A stretch of 64,000 nucleotides of DNA from Alphaproteobacteria bacterium (GCA_017465945.1 JAFTVD010000010.1:1-64000), one strand, 5' to 3'; positions 26,330 to 35,758 are shown, counted from the first letter of the stretch. Made by a program: numbers and translations. Notes: a model not told the origin generated them from the sequence alone.

Positions 26330-26842
26330 CTATTTATAAGTAAAAGATACCTCCTCTTTTATATCATATTTTGATTTTAAGTTGATAACATGAACTTTAA
26401 AGTCTCCATCCTGAGGGTGGATTACCAAATAAACATTGGAAGCTTCTTTATTTTTACTGCTATTCTTGCAAAGCCTTAAGTTTTCTTCAATTATTCCGTG
26501 ATTTATCTTTAAATTAATAAGTACATCAGAAACAGGGCGTTGTTTTTCAGTTTTATAATTGGCAATATCTTCTTCTACAAATTTATCAATATTATCAATC
26601 ACAAAATGTTTTCTACGTCTATCAAAAATATTTTGTAAAATGTTTTCATTATAATAAGCTATAACAAAATCTTTTGTTTTTTGGATTAGTGTTTCATTAT
26701 TACAACTAGGCAAAGGGATAATTTCTTTTTCAATAGTATGGATAACTTCATTTGTTTGAGATTTACTATCCAACATTTCGTCATTAGCGCTAGCAGAAAA
26801 CGAAATAAAAAAACAAATAAGCCAATAAACAAATTTTGTCAT
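26330..26842 (-). CDS. Secreted hypothetical protein
   Basis: A 170-residue protein with a clear signal peptide (TKFVYWLICFFISFSASANDE, cleavage probably after ASA). The mature part has a helical stretch TKDFVIAYYNENILQNIF and many charged residues but no known motif. I place the start at ATG 26842, 7 nt after AGGAG; a TTG codon just before it is also in frame. It lies 9 nt after asnS on the same strand, so it is likely in that transcript. Location is the periplasm; role unknown. Confidence 0.72.
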   Translation of the reverse strand: MTKFVYWLICFFISFSASANDEMLDSKSQTNEVIHTIEKEIIPLPSCNNETLIQKTKDFVIAYYNENILQNIFDRRRKHFVIDNIDKFVEEDIANYKTEKQRPVSDVLINLKINHGIIEENLRLCKNSSKNKEASNVYLVIHPQDGDFKVHVINLKSKYDIKEEVSFTYK

Positions 26843-26851
26843 CAATGTCTC

Positions 26852-28240
26852 CTAAAAGTTTAATGATTTAGGTGTTCTAGGGAATGGAAGAACATCACGA
26901 ATATTGGTAATACCAGTAATAAGCATCAACATTCTTTCAAAACCAAGTCCAAATCCAGCATGTGGAACAGAACCAAACTTACGAGAATCAAGATACCATG
27001 AATAATCTTCAAGGTTCATACCCAAATCAATAATGCGTTGTTGCAATAATTCGTATCTTTCTTCTCTTTGAGAACCGCCAATTAGTTCTCCGATTCTAGG
27101 AACTAAAACATCCATCGCTGCAACTGTTTTATTATCATCATTCATACGCATATAAAAAGCTTTTATTTCTTTTGGATAATCTCTAACAATAACAGGACGT
27201 TTAAAGTATTCTTCAGCTAAAAAGCGTTCATGTTCTGTTTGCATATCAATACCATATTCTGGTTCATATTCAAACTTTTTACCAGATTTTTTCATAATAT
27301 CAATAGCTTCTGTATATGTAATGCGAGCAAAACTATTATTTTTAATATTATTTAGAGTATCCATTAATGTAGGGTCAACAAACTTTGCAAAAAGTTCTAT
27401 ATCATCACTACAATTTTCCATAACATCTGTTACACAAAAACGAACCATATCTTCAGCCAAATCCATGTCATCATAAATATCAGCAAAAGCCATTTCAGGT
27501 TCAATCATCCAAAATTCAGCCGCATGACGTGCTGTATTTGAGTTTTCTGCTCTAAAAGTAGGACCAAAAGTATAAATATCTCCCAATGCGCAAGCATACA
27601 TTTCACCATTTAGTTGTCCAGAAACAGTTAAATGAGCAGGTTTTCCAAAAAAGTCTTGAGAATAATCAATTTCACCATTTGGAAGTTTAGGCGGATTTTT
27701 CAAATCTAAAGTTGTTACTTGGAACATTTCACCAGCCCCCTCGCAGTCAGAACCAGTGATAATAGGTGTGTGAACATACTTAAAGCCTCTTTCTTGGAAA
27801 AACTTATGAATAGCATAAGAAAGTTGAGAGCGAACTCTAAATGCTGCTGCATACTTATTAGCACGAGGGCGAAGGTGTGCGATAGTTCTTAAATATTCAT
27901 CAGTATGTTTTTTCTTTTGAATAGGAAAATCATCTGGAGCAACACTATAAATCTCAATGTCTTCAGCAACAACTTCATATTTTTGATTGCCACCTTGTGA
28001 TTGAACCAAGCTACCTCTTACACCAATAGAAGAACCGGTACTTAAAGATTTTATTTCATTATAATTAGGGAGATTATTTTGAGCAATAATTTGCAAATTT
28101 TTTAGGCAACTTCCATCATTAAGTTCAATAAAAGAAAATTCTTTAGCATCACGTCTTGTTCTAACCCAGCCTTTAGCCAAAACCAAATTTTTAGTAGTTT
28201 CAGATTTTAATAAATCAACAATTTTTGTCCTTTTTAACAT
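26852..28240 (-). CDS. asnS: Asparaginyl-tRNA synthetase
   Basis: Charges tRNA-Asn. The N-terminal OB-fold anticodon domain ([19 protein letters not shown]) is followed by the class II catalytic core: motif 2 ([28 protein letters not shown]) and motif 3 ([15 protein letters not shown]) near the C-terminus, with the ending [16 protein letters not shown] that marks AsnRS. The length of 462 aa is standard. Its presence means Asn-tRNA need not be made by the GatCAB amidation route. Confidence 0.97.
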   Translation of the reverse strand: MLKRTKIVDLLKSETTKNLVLAKGWVRTRRDAKEFSFIELNDGSCLKNLQIIAQNNLPNYNEIKSLSTGSSIGVRGSLVQSQGGNQKYEVVAEDIEIYSVAPDDFPIQKKKHTDEYLRTIAHLRPRANKYAAAFRVRSQLSYAIHKFFQERGFKYVHTPIITGSDCEGAGEMFQVTTLDLKNPPKLPNGEIDYSQDFFGKPAHLTVSGQLNGEMYACALGDIYTFGPTFRAENSNTARHAAEFWMIEPEMAFADIYDDMDLAEDMVRFCVTDVMENCSDDIELFAKFVDPTLMDTLNNIKNNSFARITYTEAIDIMKKSGKKFEYEPEYGIDMQTEHERFLAEEYFKRPVIVRDYPKEIKAFYMRMNDDNKTVAAMDVLVPRIGELIGGSQREERYELLQQRIIDLGMNLEDYSWYLDSRKFGSVPHAGFGLGFERMLMLITGITNIRDVLPFPRTPKSLNF

Positions 28241-28351
28241 ATTAAATAATTCCCCATTTATTAATTTATACTTTAAAGCTCAAAAAACAATAAACTAATT
28301 TGTTTTAAAAGTAAATATATTTATACAAATGAAATAAAATATTTTTTTTAT

Positions 28352-28379
28352 TTGACATCTCAATTTTATTTGCTATACA
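28352..28379 (+). promoter_or_regulatory. Promoter of a small lipoprotein gene
   Basis: TTGACA (28352-28357), 16-bp spacer, TATACA (28374-28379). It lies 42 nt before the start at 28422 and is divergent from asnS. Confidence 0.7.
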
Positions 28380-28421
28380 AACCATCCGTTTATTTATTAT
28401 TATTTTACAAAAAGTATAATT

Positions 28422-28601
28422 ATGCGTAGGTTTTTATTATTAATTGTAAGTTTAGGTGTTATATCATGCACATCATTAAGAGGGGGGCAATCTCTTGAGG
28501 TGAATGTGAAAAAAAGTTTTTTGCCAGATTCTGTTTGCCCGCAAGCTCCAAGAGATAGCATTAAAAATTTTCCTAAACCTTGTTTACTACCAAGAAGATA
28601 A
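28422..28601 (+). CDS. Small lipoprotein, 59 aa
   Basis: A short gene with strong framing signals: a good promoter upstream and a perfect terminator downstream. The product starts MRRFLLLIVSLGVISC, a signal peptide with lipobox (GVISC), so Cys16 should be lipidated. The mature 44 residues contain two more cysteines and a proline-rich end (KPCLLPRR). This size and pattern resemble entericidin-like or other tiny envelope lipoproteins, but I recognise no family. No Shine-Dalgarno is obvious. Confidence 0.7.
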   Translation: MRRFLLLIVSLGVISCTSLRGGQSLEVNVKKSFLPDSVCPQAPRDSIKNFPKPCLLPRR

Positions 28602-28637
28602 AAAAAACATTATCTATATTAATTATAAAGTTTTTTT

Positions 28638-28661
28638 AGACCGTTTATCGGTCTTTTTTTT
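28638..28661 (+). terminator. Terminator of the small lipoprotein gene
   Basis: AGACCG / CGGTCT with a 5-nt loop, followed by eight T. Confidence 0.92.
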
Positions 28662-28743
28662 ATATTTTAACATATTTTTATTGCCAAACAAAGTTTTATT
28701 AGTTAAATATCATATCAAGTTAAATTTAAAATAAGAGGTTTTT

Positions 28744-29610
28744 ATGCTAAAATTAGGTATGGATATTCTAGTTAATTCACTTTACGAAGTGTTGATGCTT
28801 TTTCCTTATTTGTTTTTTACTTATTTGTTAATGGAATATCTAGAGCATAAAGTTTCTAGAAAAACAACAGCATACGTTATAAAAGCAAAACAATATGGTC
28901 CAGTAGTAGGAGCTATTCTAGGCTTAGTTCCTCAATGTGGATTTTCTGTAGTGGCATCTAATTTATATGCAACAGGGCTAATAACACTTGGAACAATGCT
29001 TGCTGTATTTTTATCAACTTCAGATGAGATGTTGCCAATTCTTATTTATGGCGGAGTAGGTGGAAGTCTGATTGTAAAAATAATAACAATCAAACTAATT
29101 TTTTCTATGATTGTTGGTTTTTTAATCGATTCTTATTTGCCAGAAAGCTTTATAGGGTACAAGAAAACAAATATAAAAGCTTTTTGTCAGCAAGAAAAAT
29201 GTAAATGTGATGAAAAAAATGAGAATATATATAAATCAGCCTATAAACATACAGAAAAAATTAGTCTATTTATATTGATATTTGCTCTAATAATAAATAC
29301 AATTTTTGCCCTAGGTGGAGAATATTATGTACAAAATTTATTTGCAAATTATCCAATATTAAGCAAGTTTGTTGCCGCAATTTTCGGTTTAATACCAAGT
29401 TGCTATCCGTCCGTACTAATGTCTCAATTATTTCTTGAAAATATTATATCAATATCAACATTAATAACATGTTCATTAAGTAATGCAGGTGTAGGATTAT
29501 TAGTCTTGTATCGTGTAAATACCAATAAAAAGCAAACACTTAAAATTATATCCTTAATATTTGGTGTAAGTGTCTTATTTGGTTTACTAAGCGAGTTATT
29601 CTTACAATAA
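28744..29610 (+). CDS. Putative heavy-metal/manganese permease (ArsP_2-like)
   Basis: A polytopic membrane protein of 288 aa that fits the putative 10-TM heavy-metal exporter family. Two internal repeats carry the conserved Gly/Pro/Cys blocks: ILGLVPQCGFSVVASNLY with GTMLAVFLSTSDEMLP, and again IFGLIPSCYPSVLMSQLF with LITCSLSNAGVGLLVLY. The cytoplasmic loop has a Cys/acidic cluster (CQQEKCKCDEKNE) that may sense or bind metal. AGAGG precedes the start. It is monocistronic with its own terminator. The substrate is inferred only; some relatives are annotated as manganese or arsenic exporters. Confidence 0.75.
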   Translation: MLKLGMDILVNSLYEVLMLFPYLFFTYLLMEYLEHKVSRKTTAYVIKAKQYGPVVGAILGLVPQCGFSVVASNLYATGLITLGTMLAVFLSTSDEMLPILIYGGVGGSLIVKIITIKLIFSMIVGFLIDSYLPESFIGYKKTNIKAFCQQEKCKCDEKNENIYKSAYKHTEKISLFILIFALIINTIFALGGEYYVQNLFANYPILSKFVAAIFGLIPSCYPSVLMSQLFLENIISISTLITCSLSNAGVGLLVLYRVNTNKKQTLKIISLIFGVSVLFGLLSELFLQ

Positions 29611-29639
29611 AAAACGGAGCATTTCGCTCCGTTTTTTTT
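29608..29639. terminator. Terminator after the permease
   Basis: ACGGAGC / GCTCCGT with an ATTTC loop, A run before and T run after; usable from both sides. Confidence 0.9.
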
Positions 29640-29656
29640 ATCATTTATACCAAAAC

Positions 29657-30553
29657 TTATTTTGAGTTTTGTCTTTGTTGCATAAGTTCTCTATTTATTG
29701 CTTTCTGGGTTGCTTCATCAGCTTTACCATCATTTTTACGTTTACGCTCTTGCATTTCTTCTAGAGCTTTGGTGTCTTTTAGTTTAGAAAGCATAGCTTT
29801 TTCGTCAGATGCACTTAATGCGGTTTTAGCAACAGCTTCCATATCCTCAGGTTTGAAAACTTGATTGCCTTCAACATCTTTTACATTAGGTAAAGCTTCA
29901 CTAACCATACGAACTTTGCCATTTGTTTCGTTAACCATAAGTCCTTCATCTTTTTTGTTAACATCTGCAGCTTTATCAACATGTCCTTGCGCTTCATTTT
30001 GCATTTTATTTTCATGGTTTGCTGCATCAACATCACGATTAAACTTATCAATGGTATTCATAACATCAGTAACATCTGTTCGTTGTTTGCCATCTTTACT
30101 AACAAGAACCCATTGAGGACCTTCTTGATGAATTTCCATTCCACTAGGTAATTTTACTTTTGAAAACATTTCTTTCATTTTTTGTTCTTGTCTAGCAACA
30201 GGATCTTTTTCTTTTTCATCTTTTTCTTTGCTTTTTTCTTTATCTTTTCCATCCTTACCAAGAGGATCTTTAGCATCACGCTCAGGATGTAATAAACCAG
30301 CTTCTTTAGATTTCTTTGCATTTTCATTCATAGATTCTGCTAAATCTTCCATAGACATTGGCTTTTTGTCTTTTTTCTGGTCATTTTGTTTTTCTTCAGG
30401 TTTGTTTGCCAATTTTTCAAGCCTACCTAACACAGAGTCAGTTTCATTTTGCTCATTTTTCTTTTCCAAAACAACAGGACGAACCCTTTTTAGAGCTTCT
30501 TCTAATGCAGCTTTACGCTCTTCTTCTGTTCTAACAGGTCTCTCATCTGACAT
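29657..30553 (-). CDS. Highly charged hypothetical protein
   Basis: A 298-residue soluble protein rich in Lys, Glu, Asp and Gln with low complexity (KDGKDKEKSKEKDEKEKD). It probably has long helices and disordered stretches. No cysteine, signal peptide or known motif is seen. The frame is open 11 codons further, but ATG 30553 sits 8 nt after GGAG and gives MSDERPVRTEEERKAALEEAL, so I prefer it. The repeated use of EDLAESM/AQGHVDKAADVN-like helices suggests a structural or effector-like role, but nothing specific can be claimed. Confidence 0.68.
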   Translation of the reverse strand: MSDERPVRTEEERKAALEEALKRVRPVVLEKKNEQNETDSVLGRLEKLANKPEEKQNDQKKDKKPMSMEDLAESMNENAKKSKEAGLLHPERDAKDPLGKDGKDKEKSKEKDEKEKDPVARQEQKMKEMFSKVKLPSGMEIHQEGPQWVLVSKDGKQRTDVTDVMNTIDKFNRDVDAANHENKMQNEAQGHVDKAADVNKKDEGLMVNETNGKVRMVSEALPNVKDVEGNQVFKPEDMEAVAKTALSASDEKAMLSKLKDTKALEEMQERKRKNDGKADEATQKAINRELMQQRQNSK

Positions 30554-30621
30554 GGCACTTCTCCAAAAATCTTTATATTTAACCAAATTATATCATAAAT
30601 TTTAACATTCTGCAATAGTTT

Positions 30622-31056
30622 TTAATCCAAAATATCATAAATTTTTGTTACAATGCTTTTATCACCTTTTTTGAACGCAAAATGCTTAAATAACAAATAA
30701 TTAGTTGTAAGTAATAAAAGTATAGCAATCCCTTGTGCTAAATAAGGCGATAATGTAAGTTTTTCTATAAACAAAGCTAAAATAAATATATTAACAATAT
30801 AACTTCCCACCCAAATAATAAGTGATTTTATATATTGGTGTAAATGGTTACCAATAGAGGTAAAAACAAGATACTTATATATTAAAAAGGCAAAAAAAGA
30901 TGAAAACAACCAAGTAAACGCAAGTATAATTTGATAATGCTTTGCAGTATAAATAATTAGAAGTCCACTAAAAATCAAAAATCTTAAAAGCATAACCAAG
31001 CTAGCACAAATAAGAAATCTCAGCTTCTCATCAATTAAAAACCAGTGTTTTATCAT
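30622..31056 (-). CDS. GtrA-family membrane protein
   Basis: Small four-helix membrane protein of the GtrA type. These proteins help move lipid-linked sugars or support surface-glycan synthesis. Four segments are visible (LRFLICASLVMLLRFLIFSG, IILAFTWLFSSFFAFLIYKY, LIIWVGSYIVNIFILALFI, LAQGIAILLLLTTNYLLFK), with the family ending NYLLFKHFAFKK. The length of 144 aa is usual. GGGAGG lies 5 nt before the start. No sugar gene is adjacent, so its substrate is unknown. Confidence 0.85.
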   Translation of the reverse strand: MIKHWFLIDEKLRFLICASLVMLLRFLIFSGLLIIYTAKHYQIILAFTWLFSSFFAFLIYKYLVFTSIGNHLHQYIKSLIIWVGSYIVNIFILALFIEKLTLSPYLAQGIAILLLLTTNYLLFKHFAFKKGDKSIVTKIYDILD

Positions 31057-31205
31057 AATTACCTCCCAAATCTCAGGAAATAATCTCTAATATTTTAATT
31101 TCAATTCAATAATCCGTAAGATATAAAGTTACTTTACTTATAAATTTTCAATTTTAGCATTAATCAAAAATAACAAATTTATGTTTAATTATTGTTATAA
31201 TTTAA

Positions 31206-31364
31206 AAAGCACTTTGGGAGAATGATAAAGCATGCAAAGAAATAATGAGCGCTATTTATACATCTAAAAATTGTGAGATTTTTATGTATAATTCAAACTT
31301 CCATTATGAAGATGCAGATAGTCACATTGAATGGCCGATAAAAGCCAAAAAACAAGTACAATAG
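31206..31364 (+). pseudogene. Gene remnant (C-terminal fragment)
   Basis: In the 438-nt gap 31057-31494, a frame open from 31206 reads through KACKEIMSAIY and ends ...SHIEWPIKAKKQVQ at 31362-31364. It has no good start except ATG 31245 (39 codons). It reads like the end of a longer protein and is followed by a convincing terminator, so it looks like the 3' end of a deleted gene. A short real peptide is possible. Confidence 0.4.
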
Positions 31365-31397
31365 TTATTTGCAAAAATTTAATAACCAAGATTAGAA

Positions 31398-31435
31398 AAG
31401 TTTTCAGATATTTTCTGGAAGCTTTTTTTATTTTT
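31398..31435 (+). terminator. Intrinsic terminator
   Basis: An 11-bp stem (AAGTTTTCAGA with TCTGGAAGCTT, two G-U pairs) with a 5-nt loop followed by a T run. It follows the gene remnant. Confidence 0.75.
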
Positions 31436-31494
31436 AGATATTGATTAATATGAATACAAGAATATACTACCCGTTATCTTAAGATGGAGATAAC

Positions 31495-31992
31495 ATGAGA
31501 GTTTTTAAGAAAATAAATAAAAAGTTTTTTTTATATGCCGTTTGGTATAGTTTAATCACTTTTTTAGCGATTTTAATATATCGTGGAGGTTTAGGAGATA
31601 ATACACAAGGTGCAATGTGTGTACCTTATGATCGGCATTATGGAAAAATATATCAATGGGTATGGGAAGGGGTACCTTGTGTTTATTCTCTAGAATTTTA
31701 TTTTGGATATTATATTTTAATGTTCTTTATTTATATAATATTTGATGTTATAAGAAAGAAAATTATTAAGTTTAATCCATCCTATTTATTTCGGATATGC
31801 GAAGGATTGAGTTGGTTTGTAATAAATTACGTTTATCTATTATGGATAACTAGATACAATTATGGCAACATTGATTTTGCTATGTGCTTAATGGCTTTTG
31901 TTGGAGTAAGCATTTTCTTTTTACCTTTATTTTTGATTTCTATTTTATTAAGAAAAATTTCTCCCACCAATTATCTTCATAAGGATAAGTAA
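31495..31992 (+). CDS. Hypothetical membrane protein, four TM segments
   Basis: A 165-residue inner-membrane protein with segments near residues 11-27, 68-85, 103-120 and 128-152, and basic ends. The first loop is periplasmic and has two cysteines (AMCVPYDRHYGKIYQWVWEGVPC) that could form a disulfide. No family is recognised. GGAGATAAC places a ribosome site directly before ATG 31495. It is the last host gene before the island; the tRNA flank starts 18 nt after its stop. Confidence 0.68.
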   Translation: MRVFKKINKKFFLYAVWYSLITFLAILIYRGGLGDNTQGAMCVPYDRHYGKIYQWVWEGVPCVYSLEFYFGYYILMFFIYIIFDVIRKKIIKFNPSYLFRICEGLSWFVINYVYLLWITRYNYGNIDFAMCLMAFVGVSIFFLPLFLISILLRKISPTNYLHKDK

Positions 31993-32009
31993 TCCAACCA
32001 AAAAATCGT

Positions 32010-32138
32010 ATAAAACAAAGTGTCTACTACGTCTTGAGTGACGTGTAGGTCCGACGTGCATGTTAAAACTGGCTTGAAAAAAGGGTAAAAAAAGACCCCG
32101 TTAGAGGGGCTTAAAAAAGAAATGGTGCCGACAGAGAG
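32010..32138 (+). repeat. Left attachment repeat (tRNA-Thr 3' end copy plus flank)
   Basis: 129 bp nearly identical to 60971-61100, with about nine differences. The right end, TGGTGCCGACAGAGAG (32123-32138), is the last 16 nt of the tRNA-Thr gene including CCA (complement), without the rest of the tRNA. It also contains the hairpin GACCCC/GGGGCTT and the A run that form the tRNA terminator on the minus strand. Identity stops exactly after GAGAG. This is the expected host-side scar of integration into a tRNA 3' end. Confidence 0.88.
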
Positions 32139-32375
32139 GAAATAGGGATTAAATTATTGAAATAATTGAAAAATATATAAAATTTTTCTCCATTCTTGAA
32201 CGATTTTTTTTGACTTCGTCTACACGTCATTAACGGGTCAAAAAGTTTCGAATATTCAATAATTAAGCAAATTGAAAGTGCCGACAAAGCAATATTGTTA
32301 ATAAAAACATTTACATTATTTACTATGTCAAAATATGTCGTAATCTAAATGTATGTTTTATATAGGATGAATATT

Positions 32376-33293
32376 ATGGCATATGAAAAGACTTTTGATT
32401 TGTTTGATTTAGCGATTTGGATGCAATCAACTCGCGAAGGAGTTAGTTTGTCAGATATTATGAATCGCTTTCAAGTATCAAGAAGAACTGCCGAACGTAT
32501 GCGAGATATGATATTAAGTCGATTTCCTCAAGTTGTTGAAGAAATCGGTGAAAATAATTCAAAACGTTGGTATATCCCGCAAGGTACATTAAAAGACTTC
32601 ATTCAATTTTCGGCTGATGATATTGCTTGCCTTAATTTAGCCAAAGATGCCTTAATTAAAGAAAAACTATCTGATAAAGCCGACCAATTAAATGCTATTA
32701 TTGAAAAAATTACAGCCTCCATTAAGTCAAATACTTTATTAAAAATAGAACCTGATGCAGAAGTTTTGTTAGAAGCTCAAGGTTTTGCTCGTCGTGTCGG
32801 TCCAAAAATTAAAATTGATACTCAATATTTGGAAACAATTAAAGAGGCTATTTTATCTGGTAAAGAACTAAAAATTAAGCATAATGACAAAACTCAAATT
32901 GTAGCTCCTTATGGTTTCTTATATGGTAATAAGCCTTATTTGGTAGCTTATTCCAATAATGCAAAAGAGTTCAGATATTATGCTTTACACAAGTTAAATT
33001 CCGTTCAGCTGACAAACAATCATTTTATTAAAGATAATACTTTTTCATTAAACGAATTTACCAAAGATTGTTTTGGCGTTTATAAAGAAAAACCTTTTGA
33101 AGTTGAATGGTTATTTAATGCTGATGTAGCTAAAGATGTTGAAAAATATGAATTTCATCCATCTCAACAAATGATAAAAAATAAAGATGGGACTTTAACC
33201 GTAAAGTTTTTCGCAGGTGGTCAAAAAGAAATGGATTGGCATCTTTATACCTGGGGTGATAAAGTTAAAGTAATAAAACCAGAAAGGAAATAA
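32376..33293 (+). CDS. WYL-domain transcriptional regulator
   Basis: N-terminal winged helix-turn-helix (VSLSDIMNRFQVSRRTAERMRDMI, about residues 18-45) followed by a WYL domain (about 125-215, with IVAPYGFLYGNKPYLVAYS and RYYALHKLNSV) and a WCX-like C-terminus. WYL proteins bind nucleic-acid ligands and often control defence loci (BrxR and CapW types). I use ATG 32376, 8 nt after AGGA; the frame starts nine codons earlier. As the first gene of the island, just inside the left att site, it is well placed to control cargo or excision. The gap 32139-32375 before it is AT-rich; I see no clear promoter there. Confidence 0.88.
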   Translation: MAYEKTFDLFDLAIWMQSTREGVSLSDIMNRFQVSRRTAERMRDMILSRFPQVVEEIGENNSKRWYIPQGTLKDFIQFSADDIACLNLAKDALIKEKLSDKADQLNAIIEKITASIKSNTLLKIEPDAEVLLEAQGFARRVGPKIKIDTQYLETIKEAILSGKELKIKHNDKTQIVAPYGFLYGNKPYLVAYSNNAKEFRYYALHKLNSVQLTNNHFIKDNTFSLNEFTKDCFGVYKEKPFEVEWLFNADVAKDVEKYEFHPSQQMIKNKDGTLTVKFFAGGQKEMDWHLYTWGDKVKVIKPERK

Positions 33294-33294
33294 A

Positions 33295-33858
33295 ATGACA
33301 CAAGAAGAAAATAAATTAAAGCACATTGAGAAAGATACTAAAATTGTAATTCTAGGAACATTTCCTTCTAAAGCTTCAAGAAAAACTTTCTTTTATCACA
33401 AATCGACCAATCAGTTTTGGACTATATTAAGTAAACTTTATAATTGTAATGATATTTGTCATTTACAAAAGAATGAAATATCTAAAGACAAAGAAAAACA
33501 ATTAATTGATAGAAGAATAAAGTTCCTAACAAAACATCAAATTGGGTTATGGGATGTTATAAATAAATGTGACATAGATAAAAGCAAAGATTCCTCTATA
33601 AGAAATCCTAGTTATAATGATTTAGCTTCATTAAAAACAGAATGTCCAAAGTTAGAGCACATTTATTTTAGCAGCAAAAAAGCTTTTCAATTTTATCAAA
33701 AATATTTGCAAGATGATTTAAAAGATTCTGCAATTAAAACTTGGTTAGAAAATGTTGTTATTAGAGAAGCATTACCATCTCCAAGTTCTGCTAATGCTCG
33801 TATGACATTAGAACAAAAGCAAAAAAGATGGGGGGAGTTGTTAGGCTTATTTAATTAA
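33295..33858 (+). CDS. Uracil/hypoxanthine-DNA glycosylase family protein
   Basis: Member of the UDG superfamily, probably the DNA-deoxyinosine glycosylase type. Motif 1 is VILGTFPSKASRKTFFYHKSTNQFW near residue 17, and the late motif is LPSPSSANARMT near residue 165. LWDVINKCDIDKSKDSSI fits between them. The length of 187 aa is normal. It begins 1 nt after the WYL gene stop, so the two are one unit. It could repair deaminated bases or act on modified phage DNA; nothing in the sequence decides. Confidence 0.8.
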   Translation: MTQEENKLKHIEKDTKIVILGTFPSKASRKTFFYHKSTNQFWTILSKLYNCNDICHLQKNEISKDKEKQLIDRRIKFLTKHQIGLWDVINKCDIDKSKDSSIRNPSYNDLASLKTECPKLEHIYFSSKKAFQFYQKYLQDDLKDSAIKTWLENVVIREALPSPSSANARMTLEQKQKRWGELLGLFN

Positions 33859-34829
33859 AAGCAATCTTCTTCTAAATTGCTAAATTTTCCTATATCTCGG
33901 TCAAATAAGCATTTTATCCGTCCACAATTGCCATTATTGTTTTTAGCAATTATTATTTCACATTTATTTTCTTGTTCTTGGCAATCTTCTTGCCATTCTT
34001 TATATCGCTTTTCAAAATGTTCTTTTGTTTCTCTTTTATACTGCTTTGGTTCTTTATCATACATATAATAACTTTCTCTATATAAAAATAAAAGTTTATC
34101 AGCATATGGAACGATATTACGATACCCGCCTTTAATATCACTATTAATTGGTATTTTACATTGTCTTTGCTCTAGGTTTCGGTTTAGTTGAGAAAGTATA
34201 AGTATTGGAACATCTAATTTTTCTGCAATACTTTTAATATCTTGCATAAACTTTCTATAAGCTTGATTTGACTTATCTTCTGAATAAAGTGATAAAAGTT
34301 GCAAATAATCTATAACGACAAGCCCTAATTTATTTCTATTTGCAAATGCATATATCTTATCTTTTATATCACTAATAGAGCTTATTTGATTACACAAATA
34401 TATTGGCAATTGATTTATTTCATTACCGGTAAGTGCTATTTTTTCAAATTGCTTATAGTTTTCTATGTCGTGTCTTAATTCATATAAAGGAATTTCAGAA
34501 GCTAAACTAACAAACCGTTGCATCATATTCTTATTATTACATTCAAAATCAAAATATAAAACGTGTTTCATTTCTAAATTGTTTTGTTCTGCTTCTTCTT
34601 TGAATTTTTGGGCTACCTGATAAACACAGTTTATTGCAAATGTCGTTTTTCCCATTGCAGGTCGTCCAGCTATAAGAACAATATCTCCTCCTCGAATATA
34701 TCCTAGTCTTTCATCTAATCTATCTATACCTGTTGATAATCCGAGAGGCTCACCGTTCATTTGATAACGATATTCAACTTCTTTAATATATTCAACAAAT
34801 GCATCAGATATATGTAATGTTTTATCCAT
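33855..34829 (-). CDS. DnaB-type helicase, C-terminal (RecA) domain only
   Basis: Replicative helicase motor of the DnaB family: LSTGIDRLDERLGYIRGGDIVLIAGRPAMGKTTFA (Walker A near residue 55), VVIDYLQLLS (Walker B), LILSQLNRNLEQR and DIKGGYRNIVPYADKLLFLYRE. At 324 aa it lacks the DnaB N-terminal domain, like some plasmid or phage helicases. GGAGT precedes the start. It overlaps the end of the glycosylase gene by 4 nt on the opposite strand. It probably serves replication of the island when excised, together with the iteron region at 37231. Confidence 0.88.
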   Translation of the reverse strand: MDKTLHISDAFVEYIKEVEYRYQMNGEPLGLSTGIDRLDERLGYIRGGDIVLIAGRPAMGKTTFAINCVYQVAQKFKEEAEQNNLEMKHVLYFDFECNNKNMMQRFVSLASEIPLYELRHDIENYKQFEKIALTGNEINQLPIYLCNQISSISDIKDKIYAFANRNKLGLVVIDYLQLLSLYSEDKSNQAYRKFMQDIKSIAEKLDVPILILSQLNRNLEQRQCKIPINSDIKGGYRNIVPYADKLLFLYRESYYMYDKEPKQYKRETKEHFEKRYKEWQEDCQEQENKCEIIIAKNNNGNCGRIKCLFDRDIGKFSNLEEDCF

Positions 34830-35036
34830 TTTAATACTCCATACTAGTTTTTGTTGTATGGATATTAAACTAAAGATACGCCATATTTTGACGGGGTAAC
34901 TTTTGAAAGTTTTTGAATTTTTTTATTCCATTTTTACCAAAATTTACAAACGACTCGATTCTATTTTTTGTGTTTTCATTCCGTTTTTTAATCAAATTTG
35001 AATAAATATTTTAAAATAAATTAAGGAGATTAAATT

Positions 35037-35492
35037 ATGGAAGTATGTGATGCAATTATTATCAATGATAAATTCTATCCAATGGCTGAAAACCTTGATA
35101 GTCTCAAAGAATTAGAAAACAAATTAACTTATATTGACCAACCATTAACGAGCCAATTATCAAGTTTATTACAAATTTTATGCAAGAAATCTAATAATCC
35201 AAAAATGATAGAATACCTCTTAAAACAAGGCGCAAATCCTTATTATATGGATATTGATGGAAATACAGCATATGAATATGCTATTGAAAATATCTATCAT
35301 ATGAAAGATTGGTTATTCATCTTATTAAACCAATATAGCTCAAGGTTTAAGCATCCAGATACCGATAGCAGGAATGAATTTGTATTTAATTTTATAAAAG
35401 CTGAGATTATCAAGCATGAATTGGAACAACGAGAAAAAGAAAAAACTCTCTTAGAAGTGCTTGATACATTATCAATTGATGAGGAAGTCTAA
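35037..35492 (+). CDS. Ankyrin-repeat protein
   Basis: A 151-residue protein with about two ankyrin units in the middle (PKMIEYLLKQGANPYYMDIDGNTAYEYAIEN), a helical C-terminus (EIIKHELEQREKEKTLLEVL), and no signal peptide. AAGGAG lies 6 nt before the start. The stop overlaps the start of a second ankyrin gene by one base (TAATG), so both are made together. Ankyrin proteins bind other proteins; the partner is unknown. A similar single gene occurs at 50824 in the same island. Confidence 0.8.
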   Translation: MEVCDAIIINDKFYPMAENLDSLKELENKLTYIDQPLTSQLSSLLQILCKKSNNPKMIEYLLKQGANPYYMDIDGNTAYEYAIENIYHMKDWLFILLNQYSSRFKHPDTDSRNEFVFNFIKAEIIKHELEQREKEKTLLEVLDTLSIDEEV

Positions 35493-35758
35493 TGGATACT
35501 TATTATATAGACACCTTAAAAGATGTTAAAAAGATTGCCAATATGCTAGATGACATCAATTCTCCAATTAATAAAAATGGTGCAACACTCTTACATTTGT
35601 GCTCAATTATGAGCTCTGATACAGAACCTATTGAGTATCTACTTGATATTGGGGCTAATCCTTATCAAGTAGATATCTTTGGCTTAAATTCTCTTGATTA
35701 TGCTAAAAGAAACAAAAATCCCATTGCAGGCTTACTTATATATAATATATTAAAATAA
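35492..35758 (+). CDS. Small ankyrin-repeat protein
   Basis: An 88-residue protein whose centre is one clear ankyrin unit plus flanking halves (NGATLLHLCSIMSSDTEPIEYLLDIGANPYQVDIFGLNSLDYA). It is co-translated with the preceding ankyrin gene and resembles it, so the pair probably arose by duplication. It is followed by a strong terminator. The partner and function are unknown. Confidence 0.75.
   Translation: MDTYYIDTLKDVKKIANMLDDINSPINKNGATLLHLCSIMSSDTEPIEYLLDIGANPYQVDIFGLNSLDYAKRNKNPIAGLLIYNILK

Noticed and set aside
32010-32138. A second tRNA-Thr gene at the left border
   Set aside because: Only the last 16 nt of the tRNA are present; identity ends at GAGAG and no anticodon arm follows.
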